The position numbers and the translations under genes are program-made. Of a stretch of 40,398 bases of DNA, positions 8,112 to 15,573 are shown in pieces. Source of the stretch: Bacilli bacterium (lineage in GTDB: Bacteria; Bacillota_I; Bacilli_A; RF39; UBA660); the NCBI GenBank assembly GCA_017936845.1, contig JAGBES010000007.1:1-40398 (forward strand), written 5' to 3'. Position 1 is the first letter of the stretch. Every line of letters begins with the position of its first letter. The notes below the pieces were generated by a model. The model worked only from the letters and a program-made list of their open reading frames with translations. It ran no database searches and was not told the origin of the DNA.

Positions 8112-8137
8112 TATACCACCAATTGGCACTAGGCATA
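8112..8137 (-). promoter_or_regulatory. Candidate rpsB leader hairpin
   Basis: In the ~100-base rpsB leader the minus strand forms TATGCC/GGTATA (one G-U pair) enclosing GCC/GGT around AATT, with a bulge on one side. S2 commonly autoregulates its mRNA through a leader structure; whether this hairpin does so is inferred. Confidence 0.35.
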
Positions 8138-8174
8138 AAAATCAATAATGTGTGTATTTGAAAAAGCCGAAATA

Positions 8175-8204
8175 ATTATATCATATTATTATATGTTTTA
8201 TCAA
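8175..8204 (-). promoter_or_regulatory. Sigma-A-type promoter for rpsB-tsf
   Basis: Minus strand TTGATA (8199-8204), 18-base spacer, TATAAT (8175-8180). The predicted start near 8168 gives a leader of about 100 bases. Confidence 0.6.
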
Positions 8205-8228
8205 GATTTTTATTATAAAATAATAGAT

Positions 8229-9512
8229 TTATATTTTTATTCCTACTAAATAAGGATATTCTATTTTTTCTATTTTTACTTTTACATCATTTCCTATTAA
8301 ATTATCAATTGTTTTTAAGCTAATTTGAAGATAATTACCAGTATGACCTATTAAATAATTACCTTTTCTTATTTCTGGTATAAAAATAACTTCTTTATCT
8401 ATAAATTTATTCATATATTTTATTTCTAATTCTTTTGATAAATCCATAAGTATTTTTACTCTTTGTTTTTTAGTTTTTTCATCTATTTGATTTGGCATTT
8501 CATCTGCTTTTGTTCCTTTTCTTCTTGAATAAGGAAAAACATGTAATTTTGTAAATTCTATTTTTTTTATAGTTTCTACTGTTTCATTAAATTCTTCTTC
8601 AGTTTCATTTGGAAATCCTACTATAACATCTGTAGTTATTGATATATTTGGTCTTATATTTCTTATCTTTTCTATTTTTTCTATAAAATATTGTTTATCA
8701 TATTTTCTATTCATTCTTTTAAGTACTGTATTACTTCCAGATTGAAGTGGTATATGCATATGATCTACTAATATTTTATTATCCTTTAATACTTTTAAAA
8801 ACTCATCATTTAGTTCTGTTATTTCTACTGAAGATATTCTAAGTCTTTCTAATCCTTCTATTTTACATAAATCAGTTAATAAATCTGGAAATGTATAATT
8901 ATCTAAATCACTTCCATAATGACCAGTATGGATACCTGTTAATACAATCTCTTTATGTCCTTCTTTTATTAAGTCTTTTACTTCTTTTATAACATCTTCC
9001 TTATATTTACTTCTTACATTACCTCTTACATATGGAATAATACAGTATGAACAATAATTATTACATCCATCTTGTATTTTTACAAATGCTCTCGTTTTAT
9101 TGAAATTATTTAAAATCATTGGTTCAAATGTTGTATCCATCATATCATATATATCTAATTTTTTATTTCTTGTTTTTATATATTCATCTATATATTCTAC
9201 TACTTTTGATTTTCCTATATTTCCAAGTACTATATCGACACCATCTACTTTTAAGACTTCTTCTTTCTTATTTTGACTCATACATCCTACAACTACAATA
9301 ATTGCTTCTTCATTTTGTTTAATAGCATGTCTTATTGTTTTAAAAGATTTATTATCGGCTGTATTTGTAACTGTACATGTATTTATGATAGATATATCTG
9401 CTTTATCACATGTACTTACTTCTATATAACCTTTGTTTTTTAATAAATCACTCATTACATTTGTTTCATATGTATTTACTTTACATCCTAATGTGTATAT
9501 ATTAAATTTCAT
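8229..9512 (-). CDS. mtaB: MtaB-type tRNA methylthiotransferase (radical SAM)
   Basis: MtaB adds a methylthio group to t6A37 of ANN-decoding tRNAs, giving ms2t6A. The 427-aa protein has the N-terminal UPF0004 domain (YTLGCKVNTYETN, NTCTVTNTADNKS and VVGCMSQ, whose three Cys bind one Fe-S cluster). The radical-SAM core has CNNYCSYC (CxxxCxxC) with IIPYVRG, and a C-terminal TRAM-like region follows. The LGCKVN motif, instead of LGCQMN, favours MtaB over MiaB. Start ATG 9512 is preceded by SD GGAGG; an upstream TTG reading begins inside this SD. It follows the 9550-10236 gene but is separated from it by a strong hairpin whose T-run abuts the SD. Confidence 0.88.
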   Translation of the reverse strand: MKFNIYTLGCKVNTYETNVMSDLLKNKGYIEVSTCDKADISIINTCTVTNTADNKSFKTIRHAIKQNEEAIIVVVGCMSQNKKEEVLKVDGVDIVLGNIGKSKVVEYIDEYIKTRNKKLDIYDMMDTTFEPMILNNFNKTRAFVKIQDGCNNYCSYCIIPYVRGNVRSKYKEDVIKEVKDLIKEGHKEIVLTGIHTGHYGSDLDNYTFPDLLTDLCKIEGLERLRISSVEITELNDEFLKVLKDNKILVDHMHIPLQSGSNTVLKRMNRKYDKQYFIEKIEKIRNIRPNISITTDVIVGFPNETEEEFNETVETIKKIEFTKLHVFPYSRRKGTKADEMPNQIDEKTKKQRVKILMDLSKELEIKYMNKFIDKEVIFIPEIRKGNYLIGHTGNYLQISLKTIDNLIGNDVKVKIEKIEYPYLVGIKI

Positions 9513-9522
9513 ATTTACCTCC

Positions 9523-9548
9523 AAAAAAACTAGAAAATAATTTTCTAG
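9523..9548 (-). terminator. Terminator or attenuator immediately upstream of mtaB
   Basis: Minus-strand CTAGAAAA pairs with TTTTCTAG around TTA and is followed by seven T. The T-run ends where the mtaB SD begins, so it either ends the rsmE unit or acts as a read-through attenuator for mtaB. Confidence 0.7.
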
Positions 9549-9549
9549 C

Positions 9550-10236
9550 TTATTCTAAATTTTTTCTGAATTCTTTTAAAGCTTTTAAGAAATCATCATT
9601 TTTCTTTATTTCTTCATCTAATTTGTTATTATCTAATATTTCAATTTTTTTCTCTATTTTTTCTTGTGGCTCAAAATCTATTTCATCAAATATGTTGCTA
9701 TTTAATTTAGGAACAGTTGGATATTTTATCTTATTATTTTGTCTTCCAAATATTGGCGATATAAATTCTGTACTTTTAAATTTTTTATCTTCTAGTGGTT
9801 CTAGTTCTAAAGTATCATCACTAATATCTTCTATTTCAACTTTTTCTGGTTCTTCTATCTTAACAGTTTGAACATTTGTAATATTATTTTTTTCTTTCAC
9901 ACTATTCAATAATTCTTGATAACTGATAATTGAATTTTCCTCTTGTTCATTTTCAAAATTAGTTACTACATCTTCTGGTTTTGCTTCTAAATCTTTTTGC
10001 ATTTTTAAAAGCATTTCTTCTACTTCTTTTTTATTATTTTCAACTTGTTCATCTTGTTTCTTATCTTCTTCTATATTTTTAGGTTCTAGTTCATTTAATA
10101 TTTCATCTATTTCTTTTTTATCTTCTTTTCTCTCTTTTATTATAAAATAAAAGATAAAACTAAAGTTAATTATTAAAATACCTATTAATATTGAAAATAT
10201 AATTTTATGTTCTAATAATATATTAAGTATCTCCAT
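9550..10236 (-). CDS. Single-pass membrane protein with long acidic cytoplasmic-type tail, 228 aa
   Basis: I do not recognise a family. An N-terminal hydrophobic segment (about 12-35, IIFSILIGILIINFSFIFYF) is followed by a basic KERKEDKK stop-transfer stretch. About 190 residues rich in Glu, Asp, Lys and Asn follow, low in complexity and probably disordered or coiled coil. Topology with the tail inside the cell is inferred from the basic flank. Start ATG 10236 is chosen because SD GGAG lies at the right distance and overlaps the rsmE TGA; an earlier ATG at 10257 has no SD and lies inside rsmE. It is probably co-transcribed with rsmE. Confidence 0.55.
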   Translation of the reverse strand: MEILNILLEHKIIFSILIGILIINFSFIFYFIIKERKEDKKEIDEILNELEPKNIEEDKKQDEQVENNKKEVEEMLLKMQKDLEAKPEDVVTNFENEQEENSIISYQELLNSVKEKNNITNVQTVKIEEPEKVEIEDISDDTLELEPLEDKKFKSTEFISPIFGRQNNKIKYPTVPKLNSNIFDEIDFEPQEKIEKKIEILDNNKLDEEIKKNDDFLKALKEFRKNLE

Positions 10237-10240
10237 AATA

Positions 10241-10954
10241 TCACTCCATAAATTCATAATTTATAACGCTTAATATAAATAAAGGAACTGTTTCTACTCT
10301 TAAAATTCTATTTCCTAATGTGATAGATAAAAATCCTTGTTTATTAAGCATTTCTTCTTCTTTTTCTGTAAGACCACCTTCTGGTCCTATAACTACATTT
10401 ATTCTATCACAAATTTCTACATTTTTCATTACTAATTTTATATTTTTTGATTTTTCTCTTGTACTACATACATATTTATTTCCATCTATTTTATCTAGAT
10501 CTTTTATCTCTTTTATATCTAATATATCAGGTATATCTATTCTATGTGATTGTTCACTTGCTTCTTTTACTATTTTTTTCCATCTTGTCATTTTTTTATC
10601 ATAATCACTTGGTTTTAGCTTTATAATACTACGATTTGTTATAATTGGTGTTATACTTGATATTCCAAGTTCTGTTGCTTTTTGTAATATTAAATCCATT
10701 TTTTGTTCTTTTAAAATTGGTATTATTAAATTTACAATTGGTGTATTATAATTAACTTTTTCTAATTCTTTTTTTATATTAATTTTTATATTTTCCTTTA
10801 CATTTTCTAGACAACATAAATAAGCTATTTTTTTATATACAACAATTATTTCATCATTATCTTTCATTCGCATTACTGTTTTTATGTGATATATATCATC
10901 TTCATTTAATACTAATTGATTGTTTATTTTTTCTTCACTAAAATATCTTTGCAT
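10241..10954 (-). CDS. rsmE: 16S rRNA (uracil-1498-N3)-methyltransferase RsmE
   Basis: RsmE methylates N3 of U1498 in the decoding region of 16S rRNA. The 237-aa protein has an N-terminal PUA-like part (MQRYF... DDIYHIKTVMRMKDNDEI) and a SPOUT/trefoil-knot methyltransferase domain with LQKATELGISSITPI, then KEASEQSHRIDIP, VIGPEGGLTEKEEE and the C-terminal LGNRILRVETVPLF, all family signatures. Start ATG 10954 has SD AGGTG six bases upstream; the GTG three codons earlier is part of that SD. The downstream membrane-protein gene overlaps its stop region. Confidence 0.93.
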   Translation of the reverse strand: MQRYFSEEKINNQLVLNEDDIYHIKTVMRMKDNDEIIVVYKKIAYLCCLENVKENIKINIKKELEKVNYNTPIVNLIIPILKEQKMDLILQKATELGISSITPIITNRSIIKLKPSDYDKKMTRWKKIVKEASEQSHRIDIPDILDIKEIKDLDKIDGNKYVCSTREKSKNIKLVMKNVEICDRINVVIGPEGGLTEKEEEMLNKQGFLSITLGNRILRVETVPLFILSVINYEFME

Positions 10955-10984
10955 ATTAATCACCTAATAAATTTATTATACTTT

Positions 10985-11022
10985 ATTTTTTAATAAAATA
11001 AAAGAAAATATTATTTATTTTC
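10985..11022 (-). terminator. Terminator downstream of trxA
   Basis: Minus-strand GAAAATA (11016-11022) pairs with TATTTTC (11004-11010) and is followed by T-rich sequence. It overlaps the end of trxA and separates cvpA-trxA from rsmE. Confidence 0.5.
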
Positions 11023-11316
11023 TTCTATCAATTTAATTAATTGTTCTTTACTTGTTAATCCTACTCTTTTTTCTAAAACTATTCCATCTTTAAATAAAAT
11101 AATAGTTGGTATACTCATAATTCCATATTGTTTTGCTACTATTTCATTTTTATCTACATCTATTTTTACTAGTTTTATTTTTGTTTCTTCTATTACTTCA
11201 TCTAATACTCCACTTTGCATACGACAAGGACCACACCATGTAGCAAAAAAGTCTACTAATACTAATCCTTTTTCTATTTCTTTATCTAATTCATTATTTT
11301 GTAATTCTATTTTCAT
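11011..11316 (-). CDS. trxA: Thioredoxin
   Basis: Thioredoxin is a cytoplasmic dithiol reductant. The 101-aa protein has the classic active site WCGPC at 27-31 preceded by VDFFAT, the cis-proline in SIPT (GIMSIPTIILFKDG) and a typical C-terminal helix. Start ATG 11316 has SD AAGGAGG and overlaps the 3' end of cvpA by 23 bases, so the two are coupled. In Bacillus trxA lies near yshB (cvpA), polX and mutS2; here those intermediate genes are missing. Confidence 0.93.
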   Translation of the reverse strand: MKIELQNNELDKEIEKGLVLVDFFATWCGPCRMQSGVLDEVIEETKIKLVKIDVDKNEIVAKQYGIMSIPTIILFKDGIVLEKRVGLTSKEQLIKLIEENK

Positions 11317-12037
11317 TTTGTTCCTCCTTATATTTATTTAATAGTATATCTATATTTTCTATACTTATTTTATCTTTTTTTACTAATGTTTCTACTGAAT
11401 CAACGCTTACTATTTTATACTTTAATAATATATCAAGTGATTTTAAGTCAAATTCATCATTATTTATTTTATTTTCTTTATATTCATCTTTTAATTCTAT
11501 AAATTCATTACTTGCTTTTACTGTATCATCTACTACTGTTGATAATATTGGTGTATATTTTAAAATTGGATCTTTTAATTTTGATTCATGAATAATATCC
11601 AAATTAAATATAGGTAATGAAAATATATATATAATTATAAAACTCCATGTTATACCCTCTATTATTCCTACTACAAATCCTAGTATCTTTGAAGGTATTC
11701 CAAGTACAATTGTTATTTTTAATAATTTTTCAAATATTGTGGTTGCAAACATAAGTATTTTTAAAATTATTAATAAAATTGATGCGATTATAAAAAATGA
11801 TATTATTTCATATAAAATTATATTAAGTGAGGTTACACCTTTTATTAAACCTGTAAATTTAAAAAATGGTAAATATTCATAGAGAATTTTTGATAAAGGA
11901 TTTTTAAATATAAATGATAAAACTATGACAAAGAAAAATCCTAAAAAGCATACTAATTCTTTTGTAAATCCTCTTTTATATCCTATTAAAGCACTACTTA
12001 TGATAATCAATATAATAATAGCATCAACTATATTCAT
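11294..12037 (-). CDS. CvpA-family membrane protein (YshB-like)
   Basis: The N-terminus MNIVDAIIILIIISSALIGY followed by KRGFTKEL is the CvpA signature, and there are about four hydrophobic segments in residues 1-155 (near 5-25, 28-46, 65-95 and 105-150). A hydrophilic C-terminal tail of about 90 residues follows. CvpA proteins are of uncertain function; they were named for colicin V export and are linked to envelope homeostasis. SD GGAGGTAG precedes ATG 12037. The position beside a divergent rnhC matches Bacillus yshB, which supports the assignment. Confidence 0.8.
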   Translation of the reverse strand: MNIVDAIIILIIISSALIGYKRGFTKELVCFLGFFFVIVLSFIFKNPLSKILYEYLPFFKFTGLIKGVTSLNIILYEIISFFIIASILLIILKILMFATTIFEKLLKITIVLGIPSKILGFVVGIIEGITWSFIIIYIFSLPIFNLDIIHESKLKDPILKYTPILSTVVDDTVKASNEFIELKDEYKENKINNDEFDLKSLDILLKYKIVSVDSVETLVKKDKISIENIDILLNKYKEEQNENRITK

Positions 12038-12103
12038 ATTTATCTACCTCCTATTAATTATATTACAAAAAATAAGAAAAATAAAGAAATTTAATCTTTT
12101 TTA

Positions 12104-12112
12104 TGTTAAAAT
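12104..12112 (+). promoter_or_regulatory. Candidate extended -10 for rnhC
   Basis: TGTTAAAAT, an extended -10 element, lies about 20 bases before the rnhC start; no good -35 is visible. Confidence 0.35.
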
Positions 12113-12132
12113 AAATATAGGTTGGTGATTTT

Positions 12133-13074
12133 ATGACAATTACTTTAAAAGTAAGTGATAATACAAAAAAAGAAATGGAAGAATTTTTTAAAGATTTTAA
12201 AAGAGATAAAACTCCTCCTTATGCAGTATTTCAAGCTGATGATGCTGATTGTGTTGTAACTTTATATGAATCTGGGAAAGCTGTTTTTCAAGGAATAAGT
12301 GCAGATATATCAGCTAAAATGTGGATGGAAAGAGAAAGACATTTAAATCCAAATAAAAAAATAGATATGAAAAATAGTGAGGATAAAAAAAGTGAAAAAA
12401 AAGAAATTTATGTTGATCCTAAAATATACTATTCTAATTCTATAGGTTCTGATGAAGTTGGTACTGGTGATTATTTTGGTCCTATTGTTGTTACTAGTGC
12501 TTATGTTACTAAAGATAATATTAAATTTTTAGAAGATTTAGGTGTTAAGGATTCAAAAAAAATGGATGATAATAAAATTATGGAAATTGTTCCTATTATT
12601 ATAAAAAAAATCCCTTATAGTAGTATGATTCTTTCTAATAAAGAATATAATTTAAAATATACTGATGATATTAATATGAATAAAATTAAAGCTATTATGC
12701 ATAATAAAGTGCTAGTTGATTTAACAAATAAATATAAAGCTGATTATGTTGTTGTTGATGAATTTGCAAAACCTAGTGTTTATTTTAATTATTTAAAATC
12801 TTCTAGTAATGTATATCGTAATATTACCTTTATGACTAAAGGTGAAAGTAAAGTTTTAAGTGTTGCTTGTGCTTCTTTAATAAGTAGATTTATCTTTTTA
12901 CATGAATTTGATAAATTAAGTGAAAGTGTTGATACTTTTTTACCTAAAGGAGCAAGTGATAAAGTTGATGAAGTTGGAGTTAATATTGTAAAAAAATATG
13001 GTTTTGATAAATTAAATGAAATTGCTAAATTAAATTTTAAAAATACTGATAAAATTAAAAAGCTTATAGATTAA
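12133..13074 (+). CDS. rnhC: Ribonuclease HIII
   Basis: RNase HIII removes RNA from RNA:DNA hybrids. The 313-aa protein has the N-terminal TBP-like substrate-binding domain (about 1-75) typical of HIII rather than HII. The catalytic domain contains SIGSDEVGTGDYFGP (Asp107 and Glu108 in the DE motif), VVVDEFAKP (third acidic residue) and CASLISRF. Start ATG 12133 has a GGTGAT SD. It is one of only two complete genes on the plus strand and is divergent from cvpA. Its stop overlaps the convergent murC stop by two bases. Confidence 0.94.
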   Translation: MTITLKVSDNTKKEMEEFFKDFKRDKTPPYAVFQADDADCVVTLYESGKAVFQGISADISAKMWMERERHLNPNKKIDMKNSEDKKSEKKEIYVDPKIYYSNSIGSDEVGTGDYFGPIVVTSAYVTKDNIKFLEDLGVKDSKKMDDNKIMEIVPIIIKKIPYSSMILSNKEYNLKYTDDINMNKIKAIMHNKVLVDLTNKYKADYVVVDEFAKPSVYFNYLKSSSNVYRNITFMTKGESKVLSVACASLISRFIFLHEFDKLSESVDTFLPKGASDKVDEVGVNIVKKYGFDKLNEIAKLNFKNTDKIKKLID

Positions 13075-13090
13075 TCTATAGGCTTTAATT
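13059..13090. terminator. Bidirectional terminator between rnhC and murC
   Basis: AAAGCTTATAGAT pairs with ATCTATAGGCTTT (one G-T pair) across the overlapping stop codons, with T-rich sequence on both exits. It ends both rnhC and the T-box operon. Confidence 0.75.
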
Positions 13091-14378
13091 TTTCTATTAA
13101 TTCATTTTCTAATTTTGATATATCATTTGGACTCATAAATATATAAACAGCATCTTTTTCTTTATATAGTTTATCTGCTTCATCTATATTTATGTGTTCT
13201 CCATTATTTAGTTCTTTAATAATTATATCTGATGTAATAAGTGGATAATCTTCTGCTTTTTCTCTTGCTGGATGAATATCTAATACAAAAGCTTTATCTA
13301 CTAAATTTAAAGATGTAGCTATATCAGTTGCAAATTCTTGTGTTCTTGTAAAAGTATGTGGTTGAAATATAGCTACTATTTTTTTATTTGGATATTTTTG
13401 TTTTATAGCTTTTATAGTAGCTTTTATTTCATTTGGATGATGTGCATAGTCATCTATAACTATATTATCATTTATTATAGTTTCTTGAAATCTTCTTTTT
13501 GCTCCTATAAATGTTTTAAATATTTTATTTACTTCTTTTGATTCTATTCTTTCATAATAACAAATAGATATTACTGCTAAGGCATCTAAAAGCATATGTT
13601 TTCCATATATTGGAAGATCAAAAAATCCATAATAATTTCCTTCTACTTCTACTTCAAAGCTAGTACCTGTTTCTTTATAATTTACATTTATGGCTCTTAT
13701 GTCATTATCATCATCTAGTCCATAATAGAATATTGGAGGATTAATTTCTAATGAATGTGTATATGGATCATCACCACAAGCTATAACCATTTTTTCGGCT
13801 TTATTAGCAAATTCTTGATATGCATTTATTACATCATCTATATCTTTATAATAATCTACATGATCTAAATCTATATTTGTTATAACAGCATAATAAGGTG
13901 TATAGTTTAAGAAATGTCTTTGGTATTCACAAGATTCTAACACAAAATACTCATTTCCTTCTTTTGCAAATCCTGTTCCATCACCTATTAAATAATTAAC
14001 ACCTTTTATTTCATTTAATACATGTGATAACATAGCTGTTGTTGTTGTTTTTCCATGACATCCAGCTACACATATTGATTTAAATTTTTTTGTTAATTTT
14101 CCAAGTAATTCTTGATAAGTATATATTGGTAAATCTAATTCTATAGCTTTTATTATTTCAGGATTATCATCTTTTATAGATGCTCCTCTTACTATTTTCA
14201 TTCCTTCTTTTATATTTGTACTATCATATGGTGTTATTTGAATATTTCTTTTTATTAATCCTTCTTCGGTAAAAAAATGTTTTTCAACATCACTACCATT
14301 AACTTCATATCCTAATTCATACATTATTTGTGCTAATGAACTCATTCCAGCACCTTTTATACCTACAAAATGATACAT
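13071..14378 (-). CDS. murC: UDP-N-acetylmuramate--L-alanine ligase
   Basis: MurC adds L-Ala to UDP-MurNAc in the cytoplasm with ATP, the first peptide step of peptidoglycan. The 435-aa protein shows the N-terminal Rossmann motif GIKGAGMSS (6-14), the ATP loop AGCHGKTTTT (105-114), LDHVDYY in the central domain, and the C-terminal domain with DDYAHHPNEI and FQPHTFTRT. Its presence means a murein wall, so the organism is not a wall-less Mollicute. It is the last gene of the alanine T-box operon, which makes sense because L-alanine is its substrate. SD AGAGGTGAT precedes ATG 14378. Confidence 0.95.
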   Translation of the reverse strand: MYHFVGIKGAGMSSLAQIMYELGYEVNGSDVEKHFFTEEGLIKRNIQITPYDSTNIKEGMKIVRGASIKDDNPEIIKAIELDLPIYTYQELLGKLTKKFKSICVAGCHGKTTTTAMLSHVLNEIKGVNYLIGDGTGFAKEGNEYFVLESCEYQRHFLNYTPYYAVITNIDLDHVDYYKDIDDVINAYQEFANKAEKMVIACGDDPYTHSLEINPPIFYYGLDDDNDIRAINVNYKETGTSFEVEVEGNYYGFFDLPIYGKHMLLDALAVISICYYERIESKEVNKIFKTFIGAKRRFQETIINDNIVIDDYAHHPNEIKATIKAIKQKYPNKKIVAIFQPHTFTRTQEFATDIATSLNLVDKAFVLDIHPAREKAEDYPLITSDIIIKELNNGEHINIDEADKLYKEKDAVYIFMSPNDISKLENELIEKLKPID

Positions 14379-14411
14379 ATCATCACCTCTATTATAATGT
14401 TATACTTTGTT

Positions 14412-15536
14412 TTATTTTTTGTCAATTAATCTTTTATATTCATTTAAGAAATAATCATCTGTCATTCCTGCTATATAATCTATTACTTTTCTTTCATTAC
14501 TTGTTTTTTCTAAGTATTCTTTATCCATTTCATTTAAAAATACTTTGAATATTTTTTCATCTTGTTTTTCTTCTATTTGTTTTAAATATGTTTCAAATAA
14601 AAATCTAAATTGCTTTTCATAAATTTTTAGTTGTTCTTTTGTATTTGCTTTATTATATATATTTTCATAATTAAATTTTTTTAATTTTTCTAAAGCTACA
14701 TAAATTTTAGGTGACATTTTTATATATGGTTTATTATAACTATTTTCTATAATATCTAATACCATTGTATTAATTATATCACTATTAGAATTTCCTAGTA
14801 CTTCTATTATTTCTTTTGGTAATGCTTCTTTTTTTATAACACCTACTCTTATAGCATCTTCTATATCTCTTCCTATATATGCTATTACATCACTAATTCT
14901 TACTACACATCCTTCTAATGTCATTGGACGCATTTTTAAATTAACAGTTTTATCTTTATATGAAGAATTATATTCTTCTAAAAATTCTTCTTTTGTTTTT
15001 GGTGAAGGCATATAATTTGATTCTACTATTTCTCCATTATGACACATTATAGCATCCAAAACTTGCAAAGATATATTAACACCTTTTCCTTTATTTTCAA
15101 CATACATAAGTGTTCTTACACTTTGAATATTATGATTAAAATATCCTTCATTATGTTCCATACTTATTTTAGATAATATTGCTTCTCCTGTATGACCAAA
15201 TGGAACATGTCCTAAATCATGACCTAAAGAAGCTGCTTCTATTAAGTCTTCATTTAAATTAAGTGCTCTTCCTATTGTACGAGCTATTTTTGACACCATT
15301 TGAACATGTGTCATTCTTTTACTTATATTATCATTATCATTGTTTGAAAATACTTGTGTTTTGTCTATATATCTTGTATAAGATAATGAATATATAATTT
15401 TGTCGACATCTCTAAAATAAGCAGGTCTTATATCTTCTTCTAATTGTTTGAATCTTATTGCTTCTTCACTTTTAGAAGCAAAATTAGATAGTTTTTCTTC
15501 ATTTTTTAACATATTTGTTTTTATTATTTCTAACAC
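14412..15536 (-). CDS. HD-domain dNTP triphosphohydrolase (dGTPase-like)
   Basis: This family hydrolyses dNTPs to nucleosides and triphosphate. The 374-aa protein has the metal-binding HD pattern: KRMTHVQMV (His77), GHDLGHVPFGH (His106-Asp107, His110, His115) and a later ISDVIAYIGRDIEDA (Asp). The length is close to dGTPase-like proteins of Firmicutes. Start is GTG 15536, because SD AGGTGAT lies at the right distance; the next ATG (Met9) has none. It lies 37 bases after alaS and 33 bases before murC with no terminator, so it belongs to the T-box transcript. Confidence 0.85.
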   Translation of the reverse strand: MLEIIKTNMLKNEEKLSNFASKSEEAIRFKQLEEDIRPAYFRDVDKIIYSLSYTRYIDKTQVFSNNDNDNISKRMTHVQMVSKIARTIGRALNLNEDLIEAASLGHDLGHVPFGHTGEAILSKISMEHNEGYFNHNIQSVRTLMYVENKGKGVNISLQVLDAIMCHNGEIVESNYMPSPKTKEEFLEEYNSSYKDKTVNLKMRPMTLEGCVVRISDVIAYIGRDIEDAIRVGVIKKEALPKEIIEVLGNSNSDIINTMVLDIIENSYNKPYIKMSPKIYVALEKLKKFNYENIYNKANTKEQLKIYEKQFRFLFETYLKQIEEKQDEKIFKVFLNEMDKEYLEKTSNERKVIDYIAGMTDDYFLNEYKRLIDKK

Positions 15537-15573
15537 TATATCACCTATTTTACTAATTTTATATTTTAAAGAA

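Noticed and set aside
8212-8225. TATTAT/ATAATA palindrome after mtaB as a terminator
   Set aside because: All AT, and followed by A rather than T on the minus strand.
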